NCBI GenBank assembly: GCA_900472785.1
Contig: UCJH01000050.1
Coordinates: forward strand, 1 to 49,852
DNA from: Hyphomicrobiales bacterium
GTDB lineage: Bacteria; Pseudomonadota; Alphaproteobacteria; Rhizobiales; Rhizobiaceae
DNA: 49,852 nucleotides
Direction of reading: 5' to 3'
Under the pieces are notes generated by a model. The model was not told where the DNA came from, did not search any database, and saw only the letters and a program-made list of their open reading frames with translations. Position 1 is the stretch's first letter. The number at the start of each line of letters is the position of its first letter. Positions 16,630-24,142 of the stretch are shown piece by piece. Both the position numbers and the translations under genes were made by a program.

Positions 16630-17421
16630 ATGAAGCATAAGCCCATCATGCCCGGTAAATACGACATGACAATCGCCTACAAAGCGATTGGTTACGCGCC
16701 TGGTTTGTCCGGTGACATCAAGACGGTTGGCATCGTGATCCTTGCCCATTTCAGCATGAAAACCGGCCAGTGCGATCCCGGCACAGAGCGACTTATGGCG
16801 AAGGCACAGGTGAGCCGGCGCACAGTCATCAATGCCACCAACGAGTTGGATAAGCGCGGTCTGATTGCAAAGATCCAGCATGGCGGCAACGGTTTCAGGT
16901 CCAGTTACCAACCCAATTGGGGTCGTCTGAGGGAGCTGGCAGCGGCGGTCGAAAGTGAGGAAAACGAGCCCGAGATAGTGCAAAACCTTGCACATACTAA
17001 GTGCAAGAACTTGCACATAGATAGTGCAAATTCTTGCACCCTAACTCATTTGAGGAACTCATCTGAGAAACTCAATAGCACGGACGGTGCTAGTGGAAGG
17101 GTTTCGGATCAAGGCAGGCAAGTACCGTCAAAGCCGGTGACCGAGGACAGGGTGAAGGGGCTCTTGAGCAGCAGCTTGAGGCGTCCGACCGCGATCAAGC
17201 GTCCACCACTATCGGTTGTGGACGCTCAGGAAGCGGCAAGGGTGGAAATCGATACTCAAATCGAAATGCTGAGTGAAACCGTGAGGACGTTTGTCCTCGG
17301 CCGACTGACACCAGAAATCCAAAACGAGGCGATCATAGCCGAGCAGAAGACGCGAGGCGCCGGTGTGCGCCTGGTGATCGACCGTGTCTCGCGCATCGCC
17401 GCAACAGCAGGGAGACACTGA
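16630..17421 (+). CDS. Replication initiator (phage O-like, helix-turn-helix)
   Basis: 263 aa. Residues about 15-100 form a winged-helix domain of the type seen in phage O and plasmid initiators: SGDIKTVGIVILAHFSMKTG, ERLMAKAQVSRRTVINATNE and KRGLIAKIQHGGNGFRSSYQ. The middle (about 115-145) is encoded by the iteron array at 16978-17067 and is poorly structured, as in lambda O, where the origin lies within the gene. The C-terminal part is charged and helical. ATG 16630 was chosen (AGGA 7 nt upstream); an in-frame ATG at 16648 (MPGKYDM) and one at 16591 are alternatives. No helicase loader or helicase gene follows, so host helicase would be recruited. The stop overlaps the HNH start (TGATG). 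Confidence 0.7.
   Translation: MKHKPIMPGKYDMTIAYKAIGYAPGLSGDIKTVGIVILAHFSMKTGQCDPGTERLMAKAQVSRRTVINATNELDKRGLIAKIQHGGNGFRSSYQPNWGRLRELAAAVESEENEPEIVQNLAHTKCKNLHIDSANSCTLTHLRNSSEKLNSTDGASGRVSDQGRQVPSKPVTEDRVKGLLSSSLRRPTAIKRPPLSVVDAQEAARVEIDTQIEMLSETVRTFVLGRLTPEIQNEAIIAEQKTRGAGVRLVIDRVSRIAATAGRH
16978..17067. repeat. Iteron array inside the initiator gene, putative replication origin
   Basis: Three 16-bp palindromes of form GTGCAA-N4-TTGCAC: 16978-16993 (centre AACC), 17001-17016 (GAAC) and 17024-17039 (ATTC). Starts are exactly 23 bp apart, with 7-nt spacers. They are followed at once by two shorter palindromes CTCATTTGAG (17045-17054) and CTCATCTGAG (17058-17067), 13 bp apart. The layout parallels the lambda origin inside gene O. 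The spacing of two helical turns puts all iterons on one face of the DNA. Origin function is inferred from arrangement. Confidence 0.72.
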
Positions 17422-17798
17422 TGGCTCGATTGACGACGCTGAAACCGCGCCTAAATGCGCTTGCCCCGCGCCTGGGCGCTGCGCCTGCGGCATCGCGGCA
17501 AGAGGCTGAGGCGGTGCGACTACGGGAGCGTGACAAGGCGCAGCCGTGGCGCAAGTGGTATTACACCCGCCGATGGAAGAACCTCCGCAAAGCTGTGTGG
17601 CTGCGCGATGCATACATTTGCCGGAAGACAGGAACTGTCTGCATTGGCGCTTACCCAGCGGGCAACAGTCCGGTAGCTGACCACATCGAGCAGCACCATG
17701 GCGACCCGGCCTTGTTCTGGGATATCGATAACATTCAGACCGTCAGCAAAGAGTACCACGATAGCGAGAAGCAACGTGGTGAGCGTGCAGGCTGGTGA
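17421..17798 (+). CDS. HNH endonuclease (phage packaging type)
   Basis: 125 aa. A basic N-terminus is followed by KWYYTRRWKNLRKAVWLRD, typical of phage HNH proteins. The HNH core has H88 (VADHIEQHHGDP), N104 (DIDNIQTV) and H113 (KEYHDSEKQ). One CxxK-type cysteine (YICRKTG) replaces the usual CxxC pair, so a structural zinc knuckle may be missing. In phages and capsid-forming satellites these proteins sit beside the terminase and assist DNA packaging cleavage. Here no terminase gene follows. The start overlaps the initiator stop; the next gene overlaps by GTGA. Confidence 0.88.
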   Translation: MARLTTLKPRLNALAPRLGAAPAASRQEAEAVRLRERDKAQPWRKWYYTRRWKNLRKAVWLRDAYICRKTGTVCIGAYPAGNSPVADHIEQHHGDPALFWDIDNIQTVSKEYHDSEKQRGERAGW

Positions 17799-18073
17799 CG
17801 GCCACCAGCCTCACTCACGAGGTGGAGCGCTTCTGTCAACGGCTGTTGGCCGATGGCTGCGACATCCGCATGCTCAACGCTGCGCTGCTCGCACAGGCTG
17901 TCTTCAGCATGGTCAACAGTGAGGGCTTGCGAGAGCAAGCAGCCAGGACGCTACGCATCACAGCTGACCATATCGAATGGGGCGAGTTCGATCTCGGGAC
18001 GACCAGTCAGACTGGTGATCCAAAACGACCGCACCTGACCGTCATTGAGGGCGGGGGCGGGTCAAAAGTCTAG
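17795..18073 (+). CDS. Hypothetical phage-type protein (92 aa)
   Basis: GTG start overlapping the HNH stop (GTGA), so translation is coupled. The product contains EVERFCQRLLADGCDIRMLN, a hydrophobic helix (AALLAQAVFSMVNSEG) and a Gly-rich end (TVIEGGGGSKV). It is soluble and mostly helical. No family recognised; position suggests a role with the HNH protein or in early replication. About 200 bp without a gene follow (18074-18279), containing two T-runs and GC-rich segments. Confidence 0.65.
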   Translation: MTATSLTHEVERFCQRLLADGCDIRMLNAALLAQAVFSMVNSEGLREQAARTLRITADHIEWGEFDLGTTSQTGDPKRPHLTVIEGGGGSKV

Positions 18074-18279
18074 AAAGGGGGCCGCCTGTCCACCCGCGTC
18101 ATTCCCATTCAGAGATTTTTTTCCCGCGTGATCTGTTTTTTCGGACGTTGGGAGACATGCCTGTATTTGATCTCTGAAAAAGCGAAGTGAAAACCGTGGC
18201 TTAGCTTGCGTCTGGCAGGCTGAAGCAAGCGCTTTTGAGCATTAATTTTATGATTATTCCCGTTGGAAGGTGAGCGACG

Positions 18280-18561
18280 ATGAAACCGAAACAGACCACA
18301 ATTGAAGGCGAGCGCGACGAGCGAAGACGCGCCGTTTGTGACCAGATTATCTACCGCGCGGCCACGATGATGGTTGGCGAAGCTGGCGCGCCGGTCCCGA
18401 TGATGATCGACCGGCTGTTGACGTTCGCTGCTGCTCAGGCCGCAGCGAACGAAGGTTCCGCGAGGGCGGCGAAGCTCTTCCGACAGCTCGCGGATAACGT
18501 CGAACGGGGTGCGTTCAACGACTTGACCGGCGAAAACCTACCACCGGAGCGGCGCCAATGA
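18280..18561 (+). CDS. Hypothetical phage-type protein (93 aa)
   Basis: ATG 18280 with GGAAGGTGAGCGACG upstream. The acidic-basic N-terminus (MKPKQTTIEGERDERRRAVC) is followed by two helices with many alanines (LLTFAAAQAAANEGSARAAK, then LFRQLADNVERGAF). There are no membrane segments. Its place between HNH and capsid is where phages put the terminase small subunit, but I see no DNA-binding motif typical of one. Stop overlaps the next start (ATGA). Function unknown. Confidence 0.65.
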   Translation: MKPKQTTIEGERDERRRAVCDQIIYRAATMMVGEAGAPVPMMIDRLLTFAAAQAAANEGSARAAKLFRQLADNVERGAFNDLTGENLPPERRQ

Positions 18562-18785
18562 TGAGGATGCCACGGCGGCGGGCGTCGCGGCGCGCCGACG
18601 CGGGGGCGGTGACGCCTCGAAGCCAGCGCGGGGAGCTGACGGCCGTCGCTATTGCTGATCGCGCTCTTGCGCTCGACGGGTGGTCGAGGTCGCAGCGCGG
18701 AAAACTCCTGCGAATGCTCAAAGACGGCGACGGCGATGAGCCATACCGCGAACAGCGACCCGGCACGAAAGGATCTGAAAGTTGA
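18558..18785 (+). CDS. Hypothetical small basic protein (75 aa)
   Basis: Starts at ATG 18558 within the stop of the preceding gene. It is strongly basic at the N-terminus (MMRMPRRRASRRADAG), with a helix QRGELTAVAIADRALALDGW and a polar tail rich in Gly, Asp and Lys. It may bind nucleic acid. No family is recognised. The 215 bp from here to the capsid gene hold a 19-bp direct repeat and no supported gene. Confidence 0.55.
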   Translation: MMRMPRRRASRRADAGAVTPRSQRGELTAVAIADRALALDGWSRSQRGKLLRMLKDGDGDEPYREQRPGTKGSES

Positions 18786-18818
18786 CGCTCAAACGAAAAT
18801 CGCTTACGTATCGGGCAG

Positions 18819-18892
18819 GGCATGCTCGATGCTGCCCAGAAACGGGCCTCAAAATCCGTTTCGCCTGGCTCAAGGCATGCTCGATGCTGCCC
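18819..18892. repeat. 19-bp direct repeat ahead of the capsid gene
   Basis: GGCATGCTCGATGCTGCCC occurs at 18819-18837 and 18874-18892, starts 55 bp apart, in the leader of the capsid gene. Each copy could encode GMLDAA in different frames, so it may be the trace of a duplicated or frameshifted gene start. Equally, it could be a pair of regulatory sites. Confidence 0.5.
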
Positions 18893-19000
18893 GCACCAGT
18901 CGCAAACTGAATACGCTTCGGCGTGTGACGTTCCGTTTTTTAACGGCGGCGATTGGCAGCGATATCAGAGCCCAAGGCCGCCTAGCTATAGGCAAAATCC

Positions 19001-20215
19001 ATGACAAAACATCTTACTTCCACAGCGATTTCGGCGTTGCTGGCGTCGCGTATCCCCTCCGCTGTTGTCGGTCGCATGCTCAACGAGGCGGACCCTGTCG
19101 CAGGCCTCATCGCGCAGGTAAAATCCGAAATTCAGCGGATCGGCAGCAACAATTCCCAGACTGCAGACGAACTGCGGAACATGATTGAGCGCGTCGAAAC
19201 CCGGCAGCGGGATCTGGAACAGTCGATCGCAGGCAACCGGCGGCGGGGCGGCGGCGGCGATCCCTCGTCCTGGGGTGAAACCGTGGTTCGCAGCGAGGAA
19301 TTCAAGTTGTTCGTTTCGAACAGCTGCAAGGGCAAGGCGAAAATCGGCGTCAGCGCTGCCTTGACCTCGATCAGCACCTCGGGCGGAGCCTTGATCCGTC
19401 CAGATCGGGATGCGACCGGCGTCATGTTGCCCCGCCGGCGTATGACGATCCGCGCTCTTCTGGGGCAGGGCCGCACTGCCTCGAACCTTGTCGAATATTT
19501 CAAGGAAAAGACCTTCACCAACAACGCTGATGTCGTTGCCGAAGGTGCGCAGAAGGCGGAGTCCGTCATCGAGTACGAACTGGATAACGCGCCAGTTCGC
19601 ACAATCGCTCACTGGGTGCCGGCCTCCCGTCAGGTGATGGACGACGCGCCGCAGCTCGGCACGCTCGTCGACACCACGCTGCGCTATGGTCTGGCAATCA
19701 AGGAGGAAAACCAACTGCTCTACGGCGACGGGACCGGCCAGAATATACACGGCATGGTGCCCCAGGCTACAGCGTTCGAAGTCGCTCGCGTCGAGTCGGC
19801 GGATGACACGCGGATTGACGTGGTTCGTCATGCGATCAGTCAGGCTGAGGAAGCGGATCTCCCCGCGTCCGGTATCATCCTCAATACACGGGACTGGATG
19901 GACATCCTCGGCACGAAGGATGGCGACGGAAACTACATTTCCAACGGCCCTTGGTCTGGCGGTCCTGGCACTCTCTGGGGCTTGCCGGTTGTCTGGACGA
20001 ATTCCATGCTACGCGGTGACTTCCTCGTCGGAGCCTTCGAAACGGCAACGACGCTTTGGGACCGCATGGATCCGGAAGTTATGGTCTCCGACGAGGACCG
20101 CGACAACTTCATCAAGAATATGCTGACGATCAGGGCTGAAGAGCGTTTGGCGTTTGCCGTCAAGCGCGCTGCAGCTCTCATCACCGGCGATTTCGCGGTG
20201 GCGCTCGGCCTTTAG
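19001..20215 (+). CDS. HK97-type major capsid protein
   Basis: 404 aa. Residues about 20-100 are the scaffold-like delta region: a coiled coil (LIAQVKSEIQRIG, ELRNMIERVETRQRDLEQS) and a basic Gly-rich linker. From about 125 the HK97 fold begins with ALTSISTSGGALIRPDRD. Further family segments are EYFKEKTFTNNADVVAEGAQ, AHWVPASRQVMDDAPQLGTL, LLYGDGTGQNIHGMV and a C-terminal TIRAEERLAFAVKRAAAL. In phages a protease removes the delta region during assembly. No protease gene is present in this element, so maturation would need another phage or may not occur. Portal and terminase, which normally precede the capsid gene, are also absent. Confidence 0.92.
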   Translation: MTKHLTSTAISALLASRIPSAVVGRMLNEADPVAGLIAQVKSEIQRIGSNNSQTADELRNMIERVETRQRDLEQSIAGNRRRGGGGDPSSWGETVVRSEEFKLFVSNSCKGKAKIGVSAALTSISTSGGALIRPDRDATGVMLPRRRMTIRALLGQGRTASNLVEYFKEKTFTNNADVVAEGAQKAESVIEYELDNAPVRTIAHWVPASRQVMDDAPQLGTLVDTTLRYGLAIKEENQLLYGDGTGQNIHGMVPQATAFEVARVESADDTRIDVVRHAISQAEEADLPASGIILNTRDWMDILGTKDGDGNYISNGPWSGGPGTLWGLPVVWTNSMLRGDFLVGAFETATTLWDRMDPEVMVSDEDRDNFIKNMLTIRAEERLAFAVKRAAALITGDFAVALGL

Positions 20216-20299
20216 TTTCCAATGCCTAAAGCGGCTCCCGGAGGTGATCCGGTGGCCGTTCACGCAAACAGCCCACACAAAGAGTTTTTGGAGCGACAG

Positions 20300-20434
20300 A
20301 TGAAGCAAGACCCTAAGACCATTCCCGCGCCGCAAGCCGACGAAATCGCACCCGTCGATGGCACTCCATTTGACGACGGAGTTGGGTTCGATGACGACAC
20401 CGGATTTGACGACGACGTAGAGAGCGAGGCTTGA
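20300..20434 (+). CDS. Tiny acidic protein with FDD repeats (44 aa)
   Basis: The start at ATG 20300 is supported by GGAGCGACAG directly upstream; an earlier in-frame ATG at 20222 has none. The C-terminus contains three near-repeats (FDDGVGFDDDTGFDDDV), making it very acidic. It sits between the capsid and the tailspike gene and may contact the virion, like short acidic decoration or linker peptides, but no family is recognised. Two nucleotides separate its stop from the next ATG. Confidence 0.55.
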   Translation: MKQDPKTIPAPQADEIAPVDGTPFDDGVGFDDDTGFDDDVESEA

Positions 20435-20436
20435 TC

Positions 20437-22716
20437 ATGGCCGAAGCTATTGAAGATGCATTCAACACCGCGTGGCGCGACTATGTGACCGATGGTGTTC
20501 CATCATCCGGAAGGAACAATCCCAAAAAGACGGAAATCCGCTTGGCCGGAACCGTCCTTCAGTCGGCAATCAATGGGCTCTCCTCCTTCGCGTCGTCCGG
20601 TGCGAAATGGGCCGCGCTCGGACCCGTTGCCCTGGCAACGACAGGGAATGTCACCCTCTCTGGCGAGCAGACGATTGACGGAACGCTGACGTCGACGTCA
20701 CGCGTTCTGGTGAAAGGCCAGTCTGCACCCGCCGCAAACGGGCTCTACACCACCGGCGCCGGCGCCTGGACCCGCACGACTGACGCAGACACGGCGGCCG
20801 AAATGCTCGGGCTTGCCGTTTCCGTCAATGGTGGCACGGCGAATGGCGGTAAGTCATTCATCTGCCAGCCGGTGGCGCCGGTCACGCTGGGTTCGACGGC
20901 GTTACCATTCGCAGAAACGACGAACCACTCGTCTTTCACGGCGGCGCTCGCCGCGAAACCGGGATTTTCGGACCTTTATTCCGAGACGGCCCAGACATCG
21001 CAATGGCTCTGGGATGAGCCATTTTCGGCCCGAGCCGACGAAGATTTCGGCGTTTCCGACGAGGCCGATATAGAGGGCCGGTTTCTTGAACTGATCGACG
21101 TTCATGGGCGTCATCGCATCATTCGCGACAGCGATCCGGAGAACGCGGCCGATGGGCGCTATGGTGAAAGCTTCACCGATGCCAGCGACCGCTACCTTTG
21201 GACGTTTGGTCCTGGCGGCGATCTCGTAGAGCCCGGGCAGTCGTTCGGCGGGGTGACGGGGAAGGAAAACGACGGCCGGCCGTTCGTCATAGACGAGACC
21301 GGAACCAAGTTCATTCTCAGCTCCGAAGCTGCCCTTGGCGACGTTACCATGTCGGCGCCCTATCTTGTGAAGGTTGCCTTCGCCAGCCCATCATTTGGCG
21401 CCAATGAAATCCGTCTGTTCGGCCCGAATGGCTCAGGCGCTAGCATTTATGCTGGCCCGCTCGTGATCTATGACGAGGTGGATGGGCAGTCGCTCTCTGT
21501 TGGATCTGCGGCGACTGAGGCCTATTACCAGATGCGCCACGCCTACAAGGGCGCCGCGCTGATGCTGGCTCGGGTTGACGTAACGGACGCGGCTAACGAC
21601 GCGCGAGGCGCGAACTACGCACTCGATACCCAGACCCCTTCACTGCTTGAGCAGACAGCACTTGGCTTTCTGCCTCTAACGGAAAAGATTTCCGCGTCTG
21701 GTTACGGTGGCCAGACGATCTGCAGCTCCTTCGCAGACAAGATGTTCTCTCACATGGAAGTTGATGTAGGGCGTCCGCAAGTGCGATTGTTTGCCGTCGT
21801 TGGTGTCGGCGGCGCTGCTTACTCCGAACTGGATCCGACTACTGTCTGGTGGGCAAACAAGCTCAACATGCTGCGCGCCGCCAACCGAATAGCCCGCGGT
21901 AGCGGGGCGAGGCTTATCAAGCCTTTCAAGAAGCTGCTGCACGGCGAAAGCGACCACCTGCGCTATTCGCCGGCGGAGCAGGCCGCCCATACTGGTTACT
22001 ACGCTGATATCCTGGCTTGGCAGGCGCAGGACAATATCGACACCAAGGCTATCACCGGCCAGACGGTCGATGTGCGATTCATCTTCCTCGCAGAAAGCCA
22101 GCGCCACCCGTTGCTGGAGGTTGCTTCTCCTGTCGCCATGCTCGACGCGATGCGAGATCACCCCGACAAGGTGATTGTCGCCGGCCCGCAATATCCGATC
22201 CATGCACAGGGTTTCAGCCAGACTGACGCCGTCCACCTGAAGGCAAGTGGCGAGGTGATCGCCGGGGAATATCTGGCCCGTGCCGAGTACGAGCTTGGCA
22301 TGCGCCGAAACGCCGCCTGGCGGCCTCTGCACATCACCAACGTCGCCTTCGATGGCAATGTCACGCTGACGGTTACATTGCATAATCCTGCGGGCACGGC
22401 ACTGGTGATCGATACGGCAACGATTAACGAGCGAGAGGGTAAAGGATTCAACGTCAAGACCGACAGCACCGAGACGGCGATCAGCAATGTGGTGATCAAT
22501 AGCCCGACGCAACTGACGATCACGCTTGCTACCACACCTCCGACCGGAACCTATCGCGGGCTGTTCTATGCCGGCAAAGGTCCGGCAACGGTCGGGGAAG
22601 CAGATCCGCTCACCAACACCCCTGCCGGCAATATCCGCAACACCCGCACAGAAACCAGCCGCATCCCGGGCGTGATCCTTCACGACTGGCTCTGCGCCGA
22701 TTATCGCCCATTCTGA
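20437..22716 (+). CDS. Tailspike-like protein with SGNH esterase domain
   Basis: 759 aa. The N-terminal 160 residues resemble phage fibre head-binding regions, with VLVKGQSAPAANGLYTTGAG and TTDADTAAEMLGLAVSVNGG. Residues about 345-610 form an SGNH/sialate-O-acetylesterase-like domain: S352 in VDGQSLSVG, the HGESD block in KKLLHGESDHLRYSP, and D597-x-x-H600 in TDAVHLKASG. The C-terminus (about 620-759) is beta-rich. Such spikes deacetylate surface polysaccharide during adsorption. There is no baseplate or tail-tube gene here, so attachment would depend on another phage's tail. ATG 20437 is preferred; TTG 20431 is alternative. Confidence 0.75.
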   Translation: MAEAIEDAFNTAWRDYVTDGVPSSGRNNPKKTEIRLAGTVLQSAINGLSSFASSGAKWAALGPVALATTGNVTLSGEQTIDGTLTSTSRVLVKGQSAPAANGLYTTGAGAWTRTTDADTAAEMLGLAVSVNGGTANGGKSFICQPVAPVTLGSTALPFAETTNHSSFTAALAAKPGFSDLYSETAQTSQWLWDEPFSARADEDFGVSDEADIEGRFLELIDVHGRHRIIRDSDPENAADGRYGESFTDASDRYLWTFGPGGDLVEPGQSFGGVTGKENDGRPFVIDETGTKFILSSEAALGDVTMSAPYLVKVAFASPSFGANEIRLFGPNGSGASIYAGPLVIYDEVDGQSLSVGSAATEAYYQMRHAYKGAALMLARVDVTDAANDARGANYALDTQTPSLLEQTALGFLPLTEKISASGYGGQTICSSFADKMFSHMEVDVGRPQVRLFAVVGVGGAAYSELDPTTVWWANKLNMLRAANRIARGSGARLIKPFKKLLHGESDHLRYSPAEQAAHTGYYADILAWQAQDNIDTKAITGQTVDVRFIFLAESQRHPLLEVASPVAMLDAMRDHPDKVIVAGPQYPIHAQGFSQTDAVHLKASGEVIAGEYLARAEYELGMRRNAAWRPLHITNVAFDGNVTLTVTLHNPAGTALVIDTATINEREGKGFNVKTDSTETAISNVVINSPTQLTITLATTPPTGTYRGLFYAGKGPATVGEADPLTNTPAGNIRNTRTETSRIPGVILHDWLCADYRPF

Positions 22717-22727
22717 GGAGGCGCACA

Positions 22728-23552
22728 ATGACCGAGTATCCTTACAATTTTCCGAACAGTGTCCCACAGCGCTTCCGTCCACGCCGCAAGGGCAGGGCAA
22801 AGATCGCCTTTCCTTGGCTGGGTGCAGACAATACGCCGGAAGGCAAGAAGATATTGGCGCAGATGCCAGGGGCGCTGGGGCTGATCGATCCGTCCAACCT
22901 CAAGACCATTGCGGGCGTCGGCCAAACGATTACCTGCGCGCTGACGGGGGCCATCTACACGTCGCCGATCGCCAACTGCACGCTGGTGGCAAAGGGCGGT
23001 GGCAACGTCCTGTCGTCGACGGGCACCATGGGGTTCAAACCCAACACTGACACTGCGATCGTGATGCCCCAGAACCGTTGGACGGCTATCTTCGTTATCG
23101 CGCCGGAAGTCTCGTATAGCGCTATCGGGTACCTTTTCAGCAAGATCGTTGCCGACGCCAGCGAGGGCCGGCCGGACTTCTCAATCGGCATGAACAACCT
23201 CAAGATCTGCGAGTTCGACCACTCGCCAAGCGTCGCGTCGCAGATCATTTCCGACTACACCTTCGGGACGGCGGACTACAAGGTCGTCGCGATGTCGCAG
23301 TCACCAGAGCGCGGCATGACGATTTCCATCAACGGGACTGTCAACAAGACGGCGCCTGCCCTGACGGCCGGACTCTCGACCGTCGTTGCAGAGAGAATGT
23401 TCCAGGTCGGCGACTACAGTGCCAACTCGTCCCTCGACTACCGCGGCATGCTCGGCTGGTCGTTTTTTGCAGACGGCGACTACCACGATCCGCGCTATGC
23501 GCAGGCGCTGTCCGTCTCGGTTGCTGTGATGCGCGATTTTTACGGCATCTAG
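22728..23552 (+). CDS. LamG/ConA-like beta-sandwich protein, probable virion or receptor-binding part
   Basis: 274 aa, ATG 22728 after GAGGAGG, 11 bp downstream of the tailspike. The N-terminus (YPYNFPNSVPQRFRPRRKGR) is basic and probably an anchor. From about 110 on, alternating beta-rich stretches (RWTAIFVIAPEVSYSAIGYL, KVVAMSQSPERGMTISING, then FQVGDYSANSSLDYRGMLGW) have the look of a LamG/concanavalin-type sandwich, with the usual GMLGWSFFADGDY closing strand. These domains often bind sugars. It probably partners the upstream tailspike. Confidence 0.6.
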   Translation: MTEYPYNFPNSVPQRFRPRRKGRAKIAFPWLGADNTPEGKKILAQMPGALGLIDPSNLKTIAGVGQTITCALTGAIYTSPIANCTLVAKGGGNVLSSTGTMGFKPNTDTAIVMPQNRWTAIFVIAPEVSYSAIGYLFSKIVADASEGRPDFSIGMNNLKICEFDHSPSVASQIISDYTFGTADYKVVAMSQSPERGMTISINGTVNKTAPALTAGLSTVVAERMFQVGDYSANSSLDYRGMLGWSFFADGDYHDPRYAQALSVSVAVMRDFYGI

Positions 23553-23563
23553 CCGATTTCTAA

Positions 23564-23590
23564 ACCAAGTCGCCAACTTGGCGACTTGGT
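23564..23590. promoter_or_regulatory. Palindrome around TCGCCAACTTGGCGA (downstream copy)
   Basis: ACCAAGTCGCC and GGCGACTTGGT, 11-bp arms around AACTT, lie between the converging ends of the LamG-like gene and the HTH gene. It can act as a terminator hairpin, but its core differs by one base from the palindrome upstream of the same HTH gene, so an operator role is also possible. Confidence 0.6.
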
Positions 23591-23593
23591 CCC

Positions 23594-23827
23594 TCACACC
23601 TCAAAATCCCAAACGTCAGTCTCTTCGCTGCCGCCTGGTAGGCGGTCAAAAGCTCGGTCGAGTGCGCGCCGGTCCCAGATCGTGCGAGCGTTCACCTTTT
23701 TCGGCTTTGGCATCCTGCCGTCCGCCACCATCTCGTCAAAGAGGCTTGGCGACACGCCGATATACGCGGCTGCCTGGACGCGACTGAGGCCGCGCACGGT
23801 GGGAATGGGGCAGGCAGGCTGCTTCAT
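23594..23827 (-). CDS. AlpA/excisionase-type helix-turn-helix protein (77 aa)
   Basis: Contains GLSRVQAAAYIGVSPSLFDE, then MVADGRMPKPKKVNARTIWD and LDRAFDRLPG. This is the MerR-like winged helix of AlpA and phage excisionases, in which the first helix-turn-helix is followed by a wing with a conserved PKP turn. Such proteins activate or direct excision of satellites and islands, or serve as regulators of integrase. It is transcribed opposite to the structural genes. Palindromes of the same 15-bp core lie 14 bp upstream of its start and just past its stop, which suggests autoregulation. Confidence 0.8.
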   Translation of the reverse strand: MKQPACPIPTVRGLSRVQAAAYIGVSPSLFDEMVADGRMPKPKKVNARTIWDRRALDRAFDRLPGGSEETDVWDFEV

Positions 23828-23840
23828 ATCGTGTTCCGAA

Positions 23841-23861
23841 GGTTCGCCAAGTTGGCGAACC
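23841..23861. promoter_or_regulatory. Palindromic operator upstream of the HTH gene
   Basis: GGTTCGCCAA-G-TTGGCGAACC is a perfect palindrome of 10-bp arms around one base. Its core TCGCCAA-G-TTGGCGA matches the downstream palindrome except for the central base. It overlaps the leader of the AlpA-type gene (minus strand), where a repressor could block transcription. Binding protein unknown; the AlpA-type protein is the nearest candidate. Confidence 0.65.
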
Positions 23862-23872
23862 CTTTTGCTATC

Positions 23873-24037
23873 TCAGAGATGAATTCTGCGTCGTGGCGGG
23901 CTTGGTGGCTCGGCAGAGGCTTCGGGTGATATTTTCACAGAGCCGTCAGCATTCAATAGAATTGTGACGCTCAGCTCTTTCGCAACGATAGCTGCCGTAC
24001 GAAGCTGCGCTCTAGTCCACACTAGCTTTTCCGTCAT
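23873..24037 (-). CDS. Small hypothetical protein (54 aa)
   Basis: The frame runs from ATG 24037 to TGA 23873-23875. The product starts MTEKLVWTRAQLRTAAIVAK and has ELSVTILLNADGSVKISP, then a Pro/Arg-rich end (PPSPPRRRIHL). Similar short proteins occur near excisionases in rhizobial prophages, from memory; I cannot verify that here. It lies 45 bp upstream of the AlpA-type gene on the same strand, so the two probably share a transcript. Ribosome site weak (GGACCTCA). Confidence 0.5.
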   Translation of the reverse strand: MTEKLVWTRAQLRTAAIVAKELSVTILLNADGSVKISPEASAEPPSPPRRRIHL

Positions 24038-24075
24038 TGAGGTCCGTTTGATTGGGGGAGTGCCTGGACTGGCGC

Positions 24076-24140
24076 AGGGTCAGCAGATTGGCTGACCCTA
24101 AACCTTCCAAACGGAAAGGTTAAATGTTCTCGACGAGAAC
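24076..24140. promoter_or_regulatory. Three consecutive palindromes
   Basis: AGGGTCAGC-N6-GCTGACCCT (24076-24099), AACCTTCC/GGAAAGGTT (about 24102-24122, one bulge) and GTTCTCG-A-CGAGAAC (24126-24140) follow one another with almost no spacing. They lie directly after the stop of the ribbon-helix-helix gene and before the next start on the same strand, so they may combine a terminator with operators. Confidence 0.5.
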
Positions 24141-24142
24141 GT

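Noticed and set aside
16978..17039. CRISPR array
   Set aside because: Repeats are 16-bp palindromes with 7-nt spacers inside a coding frame and no cas genes occur; iterons fit better.
18074..18279. cos site near the HNH gene
   Set aside because: Two T-runs and GC-rich blocks are present, but I cannot identify a cohesive-end motif and there is no terminase to cut it.
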